A DNA stretch of 64,000 bases from Paragonimus westermani. Taxonomy: Eukaryota; Platyhelminthes; Trematoda; Plagiorchiida; Troglotrematidae. Within the stretch, counting starts at the first letter, position 1, and the number at the start of each line of letters is the position of its first letter. The position numbers and the translations under genes are program-made. Location of the stretch: contig QNGE01000777.1 in assembly GCA_008508345.1 (NCBI GenBank), forward strand, positions 62,001 to 126,000, in the 5' to 3' direction. This document shows positions 37,863 through 49,475 of this stretch, piece after piece. The notes below the pieces were generated by a model. The model ran no database searches and was not told the DNA's origin. It saw only the letters and a program-made list of their open reading frames with translations.

Positions 37863-40408
37863 CCCTAGCACTCATCAGTAACCTCATTATTTGTTACAAA
37901 CCCACAACTTTTTTGTTTGTTCTCTTTATGTCAGCAAATTGATGAACATAGATTTGTAGCACGAATCCACAAACAGGATTGAGAACAATGGAAATTCAAC
38001 AAAAACGGCCTTGTTCAACCGAGTATCCAATTTGAAGAATGAAAGTTTACAAGTCCTAAAGCATTGCGCTTGAACAATACAGTAGATTACAACCTGACAC
38101 CGGAATGAGTGGCATTTTTGGAAATAAAACATTTTTGTGGAAGTAGTGTTTACCCGTTTTGACCGCTACACTGCTCACTGGGTGAGTCATGTATGAGATT
38201 TCACATCTGGGACAGACAAAAAGACATGACATTTTGGATCAGTTCCAGTCCATATAGTGCAAACATTAGCATTTTTCGTCCTGAACCTCCTAGAAAGTTA
38301 AAAACTTGTTTCTGTGTGTCAACAGTTAAAAGTTGGAAAGATGAGGCTGGGACTGGAAAATACGGGGCATCCACCGATGGTAACAGTGACAGGCCTGACA
38401 TCGACAAAATGTACATTCCTGGAAGAGTACAAGTTTGGTTTTGACAGATGCAATAGCAGAAATTGAGGATCATACTTTTTACCCTGGTGAGTACAGTCTT
38501 TTGGGTGTGTCAATAAATGGAAGTAGATTGCTGAATATGAAGTACTCTACACTTTCCAGTGTGCATTTCTAACCACGTACACATAGATATATAGGCTACG
38601 GACGCATATCTATGGTGAAACCCATAGGGTAATCTCAGTACTGTTCCAAAGGAGCTTTCGATCAAGTTATTGCTAAAAGTGTTGTCGTTCTCATCACTAA
38701 AGTACAGTGTCGATGTCGAAGAAAGGATTTTGATGGATGGATTGGCCACAACATCTACAAAATCTGTCCATGCTTTGAAAAACCAAATGGACTTTCGAAA
38801 CAAGTATGGGTGAACACCGAACGTGGACTACTAACCACACGACCATCGTCATCATCATCAACACCACCATCGTGGTACTTAATTCCCCAAAACCGCCTAA
38901 TATGAGTTCAGTTACACTTTGCCAACAAACTACCGAGCAACAAGTGAGATCAGAAGACTATTCGTGCACCCTTGTAAACCATACAGTTTTGATTCAGTAG
39001 CTGATCTTCCTTCGCGTACAGTTTAGGCAAAAACGACAGCCTCAACTCCGGTGTATCAAAAATGACCATCAGGTTCATCCATAGACTGCGGTCTTCATTT
39101 CTGTGTTCGGCCAAATTTGAGGGGGCCTAATTGTGTGTTACTTCCATCATTTTAAGACGTCACTTTGTCTACAACACACCCTGTCCCAATCGGCTGCAAC
39201 ATCCATCACGTGACGATGAACATCAGTTTGATGTCTGGGAATGAAACTAACTGTAACTTTTGTATCTCGGACTCACGTGTCTCATGCATACTTGTAAGCG
39301 TTGGTAAGTTCAACCACCAGACGCTCCGTTATATTGCATGTGACAGAAAAATTCTGATCACTAGTTCATTCGGTAACGTCTGTGTTGATATGGAATGTTA
39401 TTCTACTATCCAAAACGTATCAATGGCGTGGACACTCGGTAGACGTCTGTTTACCAAAACCCAGCATTTACTGCCACGACTATGTGTTGATGATCATGGA
39501 CCTGTCAAACTTACTAAAAAATAATTGTGCACATCTATTGTTTTGTTTTATTGTGCAGCGTCAACCGGGACGCCTCACATCATCTAATTTTTGCCAGTCA
39601 GTGTATAAGTCTTCAATTCGTTTTCTACATCTTATCGAATCTATAGAATTTCTTCTTAGAAACAATAGCTATTAAATACGGCTGTCCCTGTAGGCAGACG
39701 GTGGCTTAGGACGGACGAATAGGTCGGTCACGCTGATAATGAATCAGACATAAGGTAGTTTTTTTCCTCAAGAAAAGTGGCTGAATCCACTGTAATAAAC
39801 AGTTTCCGTTTCAGAGTTAGACGGCACAGTTGAGAAAAATCCTGTTCTGCTAGTTGGGCAGATACAAAAGAACAGAGGAACACTGCTTCTCAATACGAAC
39901 AGACATTATTAACCTCAGTCTATTGGACAAAATCAGGCTTCACGAAATCTAATTTACTGACCTTAACAAGTATTAACACTTATGTCTGCGGTTTTCCATA
40001 AATTGAGTATTGAAAAATTTGTTTACTGAACCCTTTGAAAATTCGTCTTCCGTACTCTACGGTAACCATTCATAAACGCTAATTATTTAAAATTTTTGTC
40101 CCAGTTGTCAGTGGGAGCACCCTACACAAAGTTGTGTTAGATCAGTCCATATTCGAATGCCTATGTTACGACTGGAGCCTCAGAGATGGTTAAAGTATTC
40201 CCTAGTTGAATTTGGTTTTATATACCTATTTCGCTTCATTTATTCACAGAGTTGATGGTCGTTGGCAATTCCTTTGAGAGTGCAAAACATTGGGGTACAT
40301 TTTAACTCGATTGATGGGCACCCGAAGTTTTATCCGCGATTTCAGTCCGTATGCTTGCTATCCGTGAATAATATCCGGTCACTGCCACACCCGTGAAACG
40401 CATATGTC
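37863..40408. other. Upstream flank of the receptor start
   Basis: Should contain the promoter, or an intron with upstream 5' UTR exons, of the nuclear receptor. No TATA box or initiator could be assigned with confidence. A plausible acceptor TTTCAG lies at about 40340-40345. Confidence 0.4.
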
Positions 40409-41197
40409 ATGTTGTACAGTGTGACGACACAACACAATCAGCAGCAACAACAGCGGGAACAACAACCTCTGCACCCACATCGGGCACAAGAAACCCCACA
40501 ACCGCTAGCCTATTCGTCTGTTTCGGCAATGGTCTATAATTCCCCCAATCTAGCAATGAATCCGTCCATCAATCCTAACAACTATGCAGCTGTGTCCCAA
40601 ATGTCTTCCACGTGTCCTGGATCCTCACCGTTCACCAAACTGAGCAGATGTTACGCCTACCAAGAAACACCCCAGGAATTAAGTAGGACCAGTCAGAACA
40701 CAATACACACTGCCAGTTTGATAGGTCAAGCCCTATCCGGTCGTGTTGACCAAAGGGATATGCGATATCTTTCACACACGAACTGCTCCGTCGCAAACCT
40801 AATGGAAACTTCGGCCGTCTCTCGAGGTATCGTGTTAGATGGCTCACCCACACACAGTCTACGTCCAATGATCAGTCCACGTTACACTACAGATCATGCT
40901 GTCGGGTTTCAGGCATTTCTTCCACCAACTTCTTTTGCATCTACTAACGGTGATCACAGTGGTCACAAACCTATCCCAACCGAAATGGAGCTGACGTCCA
41001 CAAGGTCAGCAAGTGTGTTGTCAAATATGCAAGGCTCTTTTCTACCTGTTTGTATAGGAGGGACCAATGTATGTCGACCGTCAAACACTCCCCGAATCAG
41101 TTGCAATTTGGGTGCCAAAGATCGGCGTCCATGTGATATCTGTGGGGATATATCGGCGGGATTTCATTGCAACGCTTACGTCTGTGAAGCATGTAAG
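40409..41197 (+). CDS. Nuclear receptor, exon with N-terminal A/B region and first DBD zinc finger (likely 2DBD type)
   Basis: This exon encodes 263 residues and ends exactly on a codon boundary. It starts at ATG 40409, because an in-frame TGA at 40394 lies just upstream with no acceptor between them. Residues 1-240 form a low-complexity A/B region with a Gln run at 11-15, rich in Ser, Pro, Thr and Asn. The first C4 zinc finger follows, with Cys at 242, 245, 259 and 262 in the family spacing C-x2-C-x13-C-x2-C. The exon ends in CEACK at a perfect AAG|GTAAGT donor. The partner exon supplies KFF, giving the P-box CEACKK in place of the usual CEGCKG. From family knowledge, this P-box marks the first DBD of flatworm 2DBD receptors. 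The product should be a nuclear DNA-binding transcription factor; the ligand is unknown. An additional 5' non-coding exon is possible (TTTCAG acceptor near 40345). Confidence 0.9.
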
Positions 41198-44100
41198 GTA
41201 AGTGGGTACGGCAGTAGTCAATTACTTTTTCCTTTCTGTCGCTTCATGTTACTGGGAGAAACGTTTACGATGAGAAACTAAACAAATATCAATTCCAAGT
41301 CTAAGTGTTATATCCAATCGCTCCTATTAAGCAGAGTGGCGTAATCGTGCTATAACTGCTCCACGTTATTATACCCTGATAACACTTCCGATTGTCTTGG
41401 TCGCGATAGCAACTGAAGGTGTCTCAACCAGTCTCAGGGGGGTGTTACTCTGTGTCCACTGAACAGTCCAAACTGAGCGAATCACTTTGGCACATTAGGA
41501 TAGAGGGCCGATGCGGTTATTTCACAACGATTTTGTGTACCTCTAATACGGTCGGTGTCCAAAGATCAGCTAACTGAACACATCTGGCTCACGATCCTAG
41601 CACGAAACAGCAGTGATATCTCGAAATGCTCACACTCACGAAAACTCTTCAACTAGGGGAAGTACATAAAAACGTGACGAGGTCAGTTCGTTAATACTCA
41701 TTTAGATATGGTTCTGCATCTAACGTCATTCAACTCGTCGTTCAACAGTGTAAGAGGACCACGTGATAAGTAACGTGAAGTTGAGTTGCATCATTTATGA
41801 CGTCACGATTTAAATGTGATTCCAATGAAATGAGAACACGTAATTATGTTGTTGTGTTCAGTTACTTACAGATTTATTCACTAGCTACAGGAAAACGCAA
41901 ACCACTATCCATCAATTGCAAAGGTAACCAGTTCAGAGAAATGTTCCCAATGTCTGGTTTACGCTGACAGGCTCCTGAACCCTTCTATTTGCGGGCAGGT
42001 GCGTACCAACACGACATTTATTCCACGAGGACTGTGCATTCAATTTTTAATTTGCATGACTGACTGAACCTGGAATCACCCGTCTACCACGACGGAGATC
42101 CCGAAATGACTGAAGGCACACAGTGTCTTTCACAGCCAGTCATCCTGAGCAGTTGTAGACCGCCGGCTAGAGTCATTTTTCTGTCTTCTCGTATCCCCTA
42201 ATAAAACGGTCTAATGAAACTGAACCAACTTTGATTACTAGTGTCCTGCATCCGGTTTTCCTGGCCTGCACTGTAGACAAAATCGAAGTAAAATACCGTC
42301 CAGCCAGTGGAGTTCACGCAATTTTTAGTTGGACTCTCAGTGTAGGTCACACTTTTAGGAACTTGCGAAAGTGGTCAGGTACACAATAAAAAAATCATAC
42401 TCTTAAGCATTTGATTAATTGTAATTCAATCGATTAAGCAATAACCAACAAATGAAAAAAAATTAATTAATACTCTTCTGGACGGTAAGTTTCAAAGAAG
42501 TGTGGATTGGAAGCCAGCTTGACCATTGTAAATTTGTGTACTAATGTTTCAACCGAATTTTAGAAGAAACCGGTTCAGTGTTATACTTGTATATAACAGA
42601 GGTGAGTGTTTTTATATCTGGTATGAGACATGCGTATTCATTTGTCAATATGATTTTTTGAGTGTACTCTAGTTAATGGTTATTTAAATGCGGATTTTAT
42701 GAAACGTTGAAAACATCTTGTTTCCTGTCGTATCACACAAGCAAAACTGCATAGTAACATGGACAGCGGCTTACAAGTGCTCCATAAACTACTGTGTACA
42801 ATCGAATTAACAAGAGAATTATGGCGTTAGTAACAATGCTTCCGTTTTATGTAAAAAAATGTGAAATTATTCAACAAAATTTGATTCCATTTATGAAGTT
42901 CATAGGATAATCCAAACAGAGGACTACGTATGAAACATTCAAAAACGCACTATTCATGAATGAAACTGGTGTACGGAAGTGTTAACACACACGACCACTG
43001 TTCAGACGTCACAGGAATCCGTCACAGAAACCGACAGTGTGCCAACAGAGCCCAATTGCTTTAACCGGGCCTGTTATGTCCAATTCCCTAACTAAAACGT
43101 TAATTAATATATGCCACAGAACAGTATATATGAGGCGTTTACCACTGATCTTAAACCAGGTAATGGGGTTGGAAACAAAGGTGGTTTCTTCCTTAGGCCA
43201 GCTAAGACGGGCTGATAAGCAGCGCTAGTCTAAGATGCTCTAATACGTTAAAACCGTGGTCGAGGAAAATGGACTGTACATGGTAGTGGGTAAAATATCC
43301 AAGATCATTTCTGAGTTAACACAGCTGCGAACCAGCAACGCGTTTGGGTAAATGAGCAAAGAATAATCAAATTCATCCAGATATGCAATGTCAACAGAAA
43401 AGAGACCAAAAACGAACAGAAAGTAAGCGCGTAAAAACAACTGATTGCAGATGGTGTCTATGCGCAGCAAAGTTACCGATTTGGGAGAAAGTTTGAGAAG
43501 CAAGCAGATATAGTCATAAACAAGATGGACTTTGAAGAAAAATGTCCAACAGTTTCATACTGTCATTTATGCGCTTTCGAGTGGTGTACGAAGCAAACAA
43601 ATAATATTCTGCAAACAAACTCAACATTCTTCAGCAATTCGTCGGCACATAAAATATAGCAACCGGTTAACTCATTTCAACAAAACTTACCAGTCACGTC
43701 GTTAGACTACCAGACAGTGACATACATTGAAACAGTAACAGTCGTATGATGAGCAACAAACTTTATGACTGGGATCGCATTCCAAGAGACCACGGTATTG
43801 ATTCAATAGTATGACTGTCTTAGTATAAGCGGAAGTATCACTCGAACTATTAGGTGGTAGACACAAATTGAAGAATATCAACAAGTCAAACTAAACTGTT
43901 CTGCTAGGGGCGTTTACTGGGCCATTCAACCTAGCGGTGAAAATTAATGGTGAAGTCGGGATAAGACAATATGTAACGGTTGATTAACTAAAACGTGATC
44001 AGTCAGTGTTGAGATGGTGGATTGTTTTACCCTCCGGTCACTGGCTACCTAAATGGCTGCGAAATCATCCATCATCATGGAATGCGCAGCAGTGGGTCCT

Positions 44101-44857
44101 GCAGACGTCAAATATTGATGTAGGAAGGCTGCTATGGACATAGTTGCTTCATTGGCAAGCTTTCCAGAAAAACACTGGAACACCAACGCCCAGCGCATCC
44201 ACTATTACCAAAATGAATAAGTTGCACCGTTCAAAATGTGACTCATTTGTAGCATCTGTTCGTTCGTCGTGAACAGGAAATCGACCAAGTGGTTGCAATT
44301 ATCGAAAGATATACTACAGGAACCTGACAAAATCAGTCGGCCCTGTAAATAATCAAAAGCGTTCTGCTCCATAAAATCTTCCTGCAAATATTTGCGGCAC
44401 CCTTCTCAGTTGTGGACTTGTTCATTTCCCCCCGTGTGTGGTCGGATAAATTGAGGTTGGGTGTGTTGATCAATAGCCACCACTTGATCATAGACAGTTC
44501 GTCATTGGTCAGACGATGTTGGCTTGGATCCACCCGTCCGCCGGATGAATGCGTACCCGCACAGCCCTTCGCAATCCGAACCGGCCGTCAATCAGGTGCC
44601 TAAAATTGGCGATCGATGCACATTCCATCCGTCCAGGATATTTACGTCTCAAACCATGTGTACGGTGCAAAATTTGTCCTCTGCGAATGAAAAGATACAC
44701 CCGACGTCTTGAATTCTATGTTTTGCTCACTTAAGCGAATACAGTAACTTGCTATGATTTACCGATTAAAACGTTCTGCTTCCTGAGAAATGGCTTCTAA
44801 TGGATTGGTCACTTTTGGTGCCTGGAAAGTCCCTAAAATGATGCGAAATTCACCTGG

Positions 44858-44906
44858 CCGATGCAGACATTATCAGAAATAGGATGGATATACTGATATG
44901 ACCTAC
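44858..44906 (-). repeat. 49-bp block in RTE 3' UTR, shared with 26952-27000
   Basis: The reverse complement of this block matches 26952-27000 at 47 of 49 positions; both differences are transitions. No similarity continues on either side. It lies about 90 bases past the end of RTE coding similarity, so I read it as the element's 3' terminal region, but a separate short repeat is also possible. Confidence 0.75.
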
Positions 44907-44944
44907 CTGAGTATAACGTACTCGTCGTCTCTTGGTCGATGGTG

Positions 44945-45445
44945 TACTATGAGTACGTTAGTGACCCACTATTCCCAAAAGGCCAGCGCATTCGCAGCCG
45001 CGCACTAACTGCTCGTTGAACTTGCGGGCGCCCATTCGAATCGTATTCCTCCAGGCCATCCGGTTCAACGCCACATCTTCCCAACATCAAAAATCAATAT
45101 TAAAATGTGAAAGATTTACCTGGATAACATCCTGATGTCTCTGCTTTTGACCACCAGGATTTCGCCTACCTGACTTCACTTGTCCATATAACAGCTGCTT
45201 CAGAATACGATCATTGCCATTCGGTGGACGTGACCTAGCCAACGAGGCTGATTTGGCATTAGCAAGGCTTCCATCCCGTTCGTGTTCGCACGCCGCAATA
45301 CCTCACTGTTCAGAACCATGTCCGACCATCTAGCACCCAAGCTGTGCCTCAGACGTTGCACATGGAAGCGGCTCGGGTAATGTACGTTCGGTTGATACAG
45401 TGCCCACGTACAGCAGTATAGACAGCACCACTGATCGGTAGACAA
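44945..45445 (-). pseudogene. RTE C-terminal tail
   Basis: In minus-strand frames the tail reads HVQRLRHSLGARWSDMVLN, then PRWLGHVHRM, then a shifted frame with NDRILKQLLYGQVKSGRR, and finally WEDVALNRMAWRNTIRMGA ending near 45010. This is the standard C-terminus of RTE proteins, downstream of the thumb. One frameshift lies at the 'RM' junction near 45228 and one stop near 45105. The 3' UTR begins around 44945. Confidence 0.8.
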
Positions 45446-45944
45446 GGAGCTCAGTGCTCGCCTTCAGGCTATGTTTCTGCCAGACACGTCTTTCAAGACT
45501 TCCGAAAGCAACATTAGCCTTCACCACACGAGCTCGTAAATCGCGGTCCACGGACAGATCTGTCAACAAATTGCTACCCAAGTAACAAAAGTTCGCACAG
45601 CTGTCGACAACGTCTCCACTGATGCGAATTTGGGATGAAGGTACAGAAACAGCACTTCCACCCGGAGAAACCTGAAAGAAAGAAAACTTCTTACACGTGT
45701 TAGTATCCAGTCCAAACTTGGATGCCGCGGACGCGAGGACCGTCGTCAGGCGTTGCAATTCCTCTTCACTGTGTACGAATAACGCGTTGTCATCTGCGAA
45801 CAGGAGCATGCTAATCGTTGAGGTAATTAACTGGGTTGGAGCACCAAAACGTCGGATATTCAGCATACATACATCCGTCCGGCACTCATTCTCAACGCCG
45901 TCCTCCCCAGAGTCTTGAAAGACAACTTTCACCATGTCAGTCAA
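45330..45944 (-). pseudogene. RTE reverse transcriptase, palm/thumb part with FADD box
   Basis: This 204-residue frame carries motif C as LLFADDNALF (about 45783-45806), with both catalytic Asp residues intact. Downstream is a thumb-like region with FCYLGSNLLTDLS and KSLKAST-like blocks ending in LLYVGTV. The preceding bases read YLTDMV in the same sense, the expected lead-in from the 'GV-QGC...TLFN' region, which is itself eroded. The long open frame suggests the copy is not as old as the gypsy relic at 9985-12120. Confidence 0.86.
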
Positions 45945-46102
45945 ATATAGACTAAATATGGCTGGGACTACTTCACGTCAGTGACAATGTAAAAATCATC
46001 AGAGGTAGATCCATTTGGTTGCACCTTTTCCTTCATGCCTTCATGCAACAATCTATTCTTATTGACGGACTTATTTGGACATCCAAATCTGCCATGCACC
46101 GT

Positions 46103-46435
46103 TCACAACGCCTCTCGCCTCAAGAAATCAAATGCCATGATGAAGTACACGAAGAAGGCATAGATGGGCTGGTTCCGTTCCCGGCACTTCTCCTGAAGCT
46201 GTCGAGCAGCAAACACCAGGTCGATCGTACTGTGACTTGCCCGGAATCCACACTGCTCCTCAGGAACATTGGTCTGCAAGACTTCCATATTCAGCCGGTT
46301 CACAAGGACTATGGCCAGCATCTTGCCTGCGCGGCTCAGCGGACTTATGTCCCGAAAGCTGTCGGGGAAGTGCTTGCTACGTTTACCTTCGGACAAGAGT
46401 ACGATAAGGGCATCCTTGAATAATTGTGGCATCAC
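46103..46435 (-). pseudogene. RTE reverse transcriptase, fingers/palm N-terminal part
   Basis: The open frame starts MMPQLFKDALIV, then SFRDISPLSRAGKMLAIVL, VPEEQCGFRASHSTIDLVFA and ARQLQEKCRER. These are the RT0-RT2 landmarks of RTE elements. Motif A follows as FVYFIMAFD (about 46122-46155), where the consensus is F-V-D-L-x-K-A-F-D. The first catalytic Asp is therefore Tyr, which should abolish polymerisation. The frame ends just after motif A and the protein resumes in another frame near 45960. Confidence 0.87.
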
Positions 46436-47119
46436 CGCAAAGCGCGTTCCAACGCTTGTCTGCCATTCTTCAGGATCTCATCTGGCAGTTCATTCTCGCC
46501 TGCAGCCCTCCTGCTATGCAGTTGGCCAATCGCCCTCTGCAACTCTAGCAAATCCGGGGCAAGAGTAAGTAAAGATTTGATGGCCTGTTGCGGCAGGCTG
46601 TTCACAGTCATCTAATCAATGGTGGCAGGGTGGTTTAATAGGCTACCAAACTGTTTGCGCCACACTTTCATGATGTCCTCTGGCTAGGTGCAAGAACAGT
46701 AGACGTCCACGTCAACCATTGCTTTGGTAGATTGGACAGAGAGACCGAATATCGCTTTAAACGAATGGTAGAACTCCTTGTTTTGTCGACGATCGGCTTA
46801 TTCCTGCTTCCGCTCATCCCGCATTCCCCACCAGTTGTCCTTAATTCCGCGAACACGCTCGGCAAGCTGACGGCAGATACTCCGGAACGTGGCCTTCTTC
46901 GCTTCATTATCTGGGTCCAGTATGGAAGTGGCAAACGCGGCATTCTTCTCTCGTACCAAGCTGGAGATGACCACTTTGTTGTCAGAGCAGTCCGGGCGTT
47001 TCTTACGCTCCGCACCAATCGTCCCGGTGGTTGATGCTGTGATCTATTCTTTGGGGATATTGAATACAGGAGCGTCGTACAAACGAGCGGCAACTGCCCA
47101 CTGGAAATCAGTCTTCGTC
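46436..47119 (-). pseudogene. RTE linker between endonuclease and RT
   Basis: This minus-strand stretch, including an open frame at 46668-47123 (151 residues, basic, no recognised motif), joins the endonuclease and RT blocks of the same element. RTE elements have a poorly conserved linker of similar size here. The composition is GC-richer than the surrounding intron, in line with former coding use. I infer its identity from position rather than from motifs. Confidence 0.6.
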
Positions 47120-47692
47120 TCACAATTCTCCAGTCGTTTGATGTCCATGTTTTGCCGATATCCGGATAACCTGCAATAAACAGACTTGCGTGCGTCGGGT
47201 AAACAATTTGGTCCTGACCAGCCTATGATCGGTACTATATTCAGCACCGCGCATCACCCACGTGATACGCACTTCGCGAATTTCGGACTGCCGCACAATT
47301 ACGTAACCAAGCAAATGGTGATGACCACTTCGTGAATTAGTCCACGTCATGATGCTGCTCGCATCCAGCTGGGATCGGGTATTCGTGATAACCAACTCGT
47401 GAGTAGCACAAAGGCGGAGCTGACGATCACCGTTCTCGTTGACTGAACCAATACCCTAGTGAACAAGGACTCCCGGCCAGGCTACCAAGTCGCGCTCAAC
47501 TTGAGCTTTCAAGTCGCCCAGAACACATAGTCGGCCACTCACCGGCGCCGAGCGGATTGTGGCGATCAACTGGTCATAGAACTGGTCCTTTGTATCATCA
47601 GTGTGACACATAATTGGACCACAATCACTAACAAATATAGCATATTTACCGTAAAATATACACCGGGCATCGATTTCAGCATACGTAACCAA
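47120..47692 (-). pseudogene. RTE endonuclease domain remnant
   Basis: Two minus-strand frames cover the C-terminal half of the endonuclease. The upstream one (47456-47692) has TDDTKDQFYDQL and then LCVLGDLKAQVERD. The downstream one (47120-47395) has TWTNSRSGHHHLLGYVIVR and ends with STDHRLVRTKL. These match the exonuclease-endonuclease-phosphatase fold used by RTE elements to nick target DNA. The catalytic GDFNA motif is altered to GDLKA (47497-47518): the metal-binding Asp stays but the Asn is Lys, so activity is unlikely. The final DHRLV block with its catalytic Asp-His is kept. The first 15 or so residues of the upstream frame do not look like endonuclease and probably lie outside the element. 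Confidence 0.82.
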
Positions 47693-49383
47693 AAAAGCAC
47701 CATCTTATTTGCATGACCCGAGAGAACAGATTAGCGTCTGTAATGGATTTTTGCCAGTATCTGAAACCAAATTTGATTACATAGTAGATTTGAACACAAA
47801 TAAGCACTGCCGAATTTAAGTGTCACTTACAAGGGAAACCACCCCCGAGGCACACTGACTACTGCCGCGGACTGGTAGGCGTTGATTCATGATTTCTGCG
47901 ATATCGCTTTCGTTGTGCCATTGCTTAGATCTGCGGTAGTTACACTGTTGTTAGGCAGGGTAAGCAGCTTGAGTTTCCCTCCGTCTCCTTTCTCATGCTT
48001 GGACGAATTTAGTCCTCTGTCGGATTAAGGTGAGCAGGCTTGAGATTCCGACTGGTTGGATTTTCTGCAATTAGCAGCGAGTATTTTTAGGACTGATAAC
48101 AGTGCTGAGATTAGTCGTTTTTACAGAGTGAATGCACCAGATCTATAGGTCTTTGACGCAATGTCCACCATAGGTACTGTCGGTCGACTGTGGAGATGGG
48201 TGCCAGTCACTCTCCCCAGTAGATCATACTACCGTTTTATTAGAAGCGACTGCATTATCAATTACATTAATCGACTCGGCAACAGACGATAGTGTGGGTG
48301 ATGGGCTTCCGAGGTGGATGTTGATACGTATTTCAAGGAAAAGTTTGGTGTGCGGTTTGACCTTCCTCCGAGATCACGGTTACCCAACAGAATGGACAAC
48401 ACATACCTAGTGTTTTCGCTCGTGCTATTTTCAATAGGCTTGTGGGCTGACAGTGGAATTCTTTCACGTGATGACCAGACGCTTCACTTTATCGCACAGA
48501 CTGCCCTTTATAAAGGTCATGAGAATGTAGCGGTCAGATACAACACACACAAAAATGAAAAGTCGTCCCCTAAATTTTGGATGCTGGACACAAGTCACCG
48601 TAAAATTCTGACAGTCAACCACATGGTTAGTCGCGCAGGTGTACTGCTGAGAGAAAGGGTATGGTTTATGTTTTCTTGCATGTGAACAAAAAGACAGGTC
48701 GTTTTGTGGTTGTAACAGGATGAGAGGAATCTTACATAACCAATCTTTTCATGGAAACGATGTTTGTTGTTTTTAGTTATTTGTTTCACCTATCGGAAAC
48801 TCAATAAGTTAATACAGACTTCAACAACACCTGGATAAAGTATACAGAAACTCAGTTTGCCTCAAGTTCCTGGATGGCACTATAAAAATTACCAGGGAAG
48901 ACGGCATAAATAGTATGAGTTTAATCGCCAAAATCCGCAAGAACCACACGATCGGTTTCGTGGTCGGTATATCCATTCGGCGAATGTTCTTAACAACCCC
49001 GTTGATCTACGGCCCTCAGTAAGTCCAGGATAGACGTTATAACTAACTCACAAACGAGTTAGTAACGAGAAATTTCAGCATCTATCGTTTCTGTGATAGG
49101 CTATGTGGTCGGGGTTTGCCGGATACGTATAAATGAGGTGTTGCAAAAACCAGTGGTTTTTAACTATCAAACATATACTGCTCACATCGTCTTACCTTAT
49201 GAGGTGTATGACATCCTTCACGATTACTGCTACAGAATTCAACATAATCAACTTTTTCTTATGGAATTCTCGCTGATGGGATAAAATAGAAGACATGGTT
49301 CACCGTGATCAGGTCACTTACTAATCTAGAGTGTAACGTTAGATTCCTCGGCTTCACTAGTACAGATTTTTTGTGGAAATTCA

Positions 49384-49475
49384 GGGCTCCGGTTGGACTC
49401 GAACCAGAAACAGAAACAACATGCCGCGTTGAAGCATACTCTTTCTGGTCTGGTATGAATCCAGCCGGAGCCCTG
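49384..49475. repeat. Imperfect palindrome / hairpin repeat
   Basis: AGGGCTCCGGTTGG at the left end is mirrored by CCAGCCGGAGCCCT at the right end, and pairing continues inward (ACTCGAACCAGA against TCTGGTATGAAT). Most of the 92 bases could fold into one hairpin. The left arm resembles 18680-18708 (CGGGTGGGTTCAAACCAGAGACAG). GGACTCGAACC is the reverse complement of a box B, so a SINE origin is possible. Confidence 0.6.

Larger units (their letters stand above)
44858..47675 (-). mobile_element. 5'-truncated RTE-type non-LTR retrotransposon
   Basis: Reading the minus strand from 47675 down, the parts are: an apurinic-like endonuclease (missing its N-terminal half), a linker, a reverse transcriptase, and a C-terminal tail ending near 44950, followed by about 90 bases of likely 3' UTR. 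Domain order and the WLGHVHRM tail are typical of the RTE clade. Several frameshifts separate the blocks, and catalytic residues are lost in both enzymes. The 5' end stops inside the endonuclease, the usual result of incomplete target-primed reverse transcription. The element lies antisense inside the 19-kb receptor intron. Clade assignment is from motif recall, not from a search. Confidence 0.88.

Noticed and set aside
41198..41281. Extension of the first receptor exon to the stop at 41281
   Set aside because: A consensus donor at 41198 in phase 0 joins exactly to the exon with the second zinc finger; reading on would truncate the DBD.
45697..47179. Plus-strand open frames over the RTE copy
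   Set aside because: They are antisense shadows of the GC-richer retrotransposon coding sequence on the minus strand.
49093..49284. Open frame with VLPYEVYDILHD, faintly like the integrase lead-in of gypsy elements
   Set aside because: Only one short block resembles it, no zinc-finger cysteines follow, and no neighbouring pol block is present.
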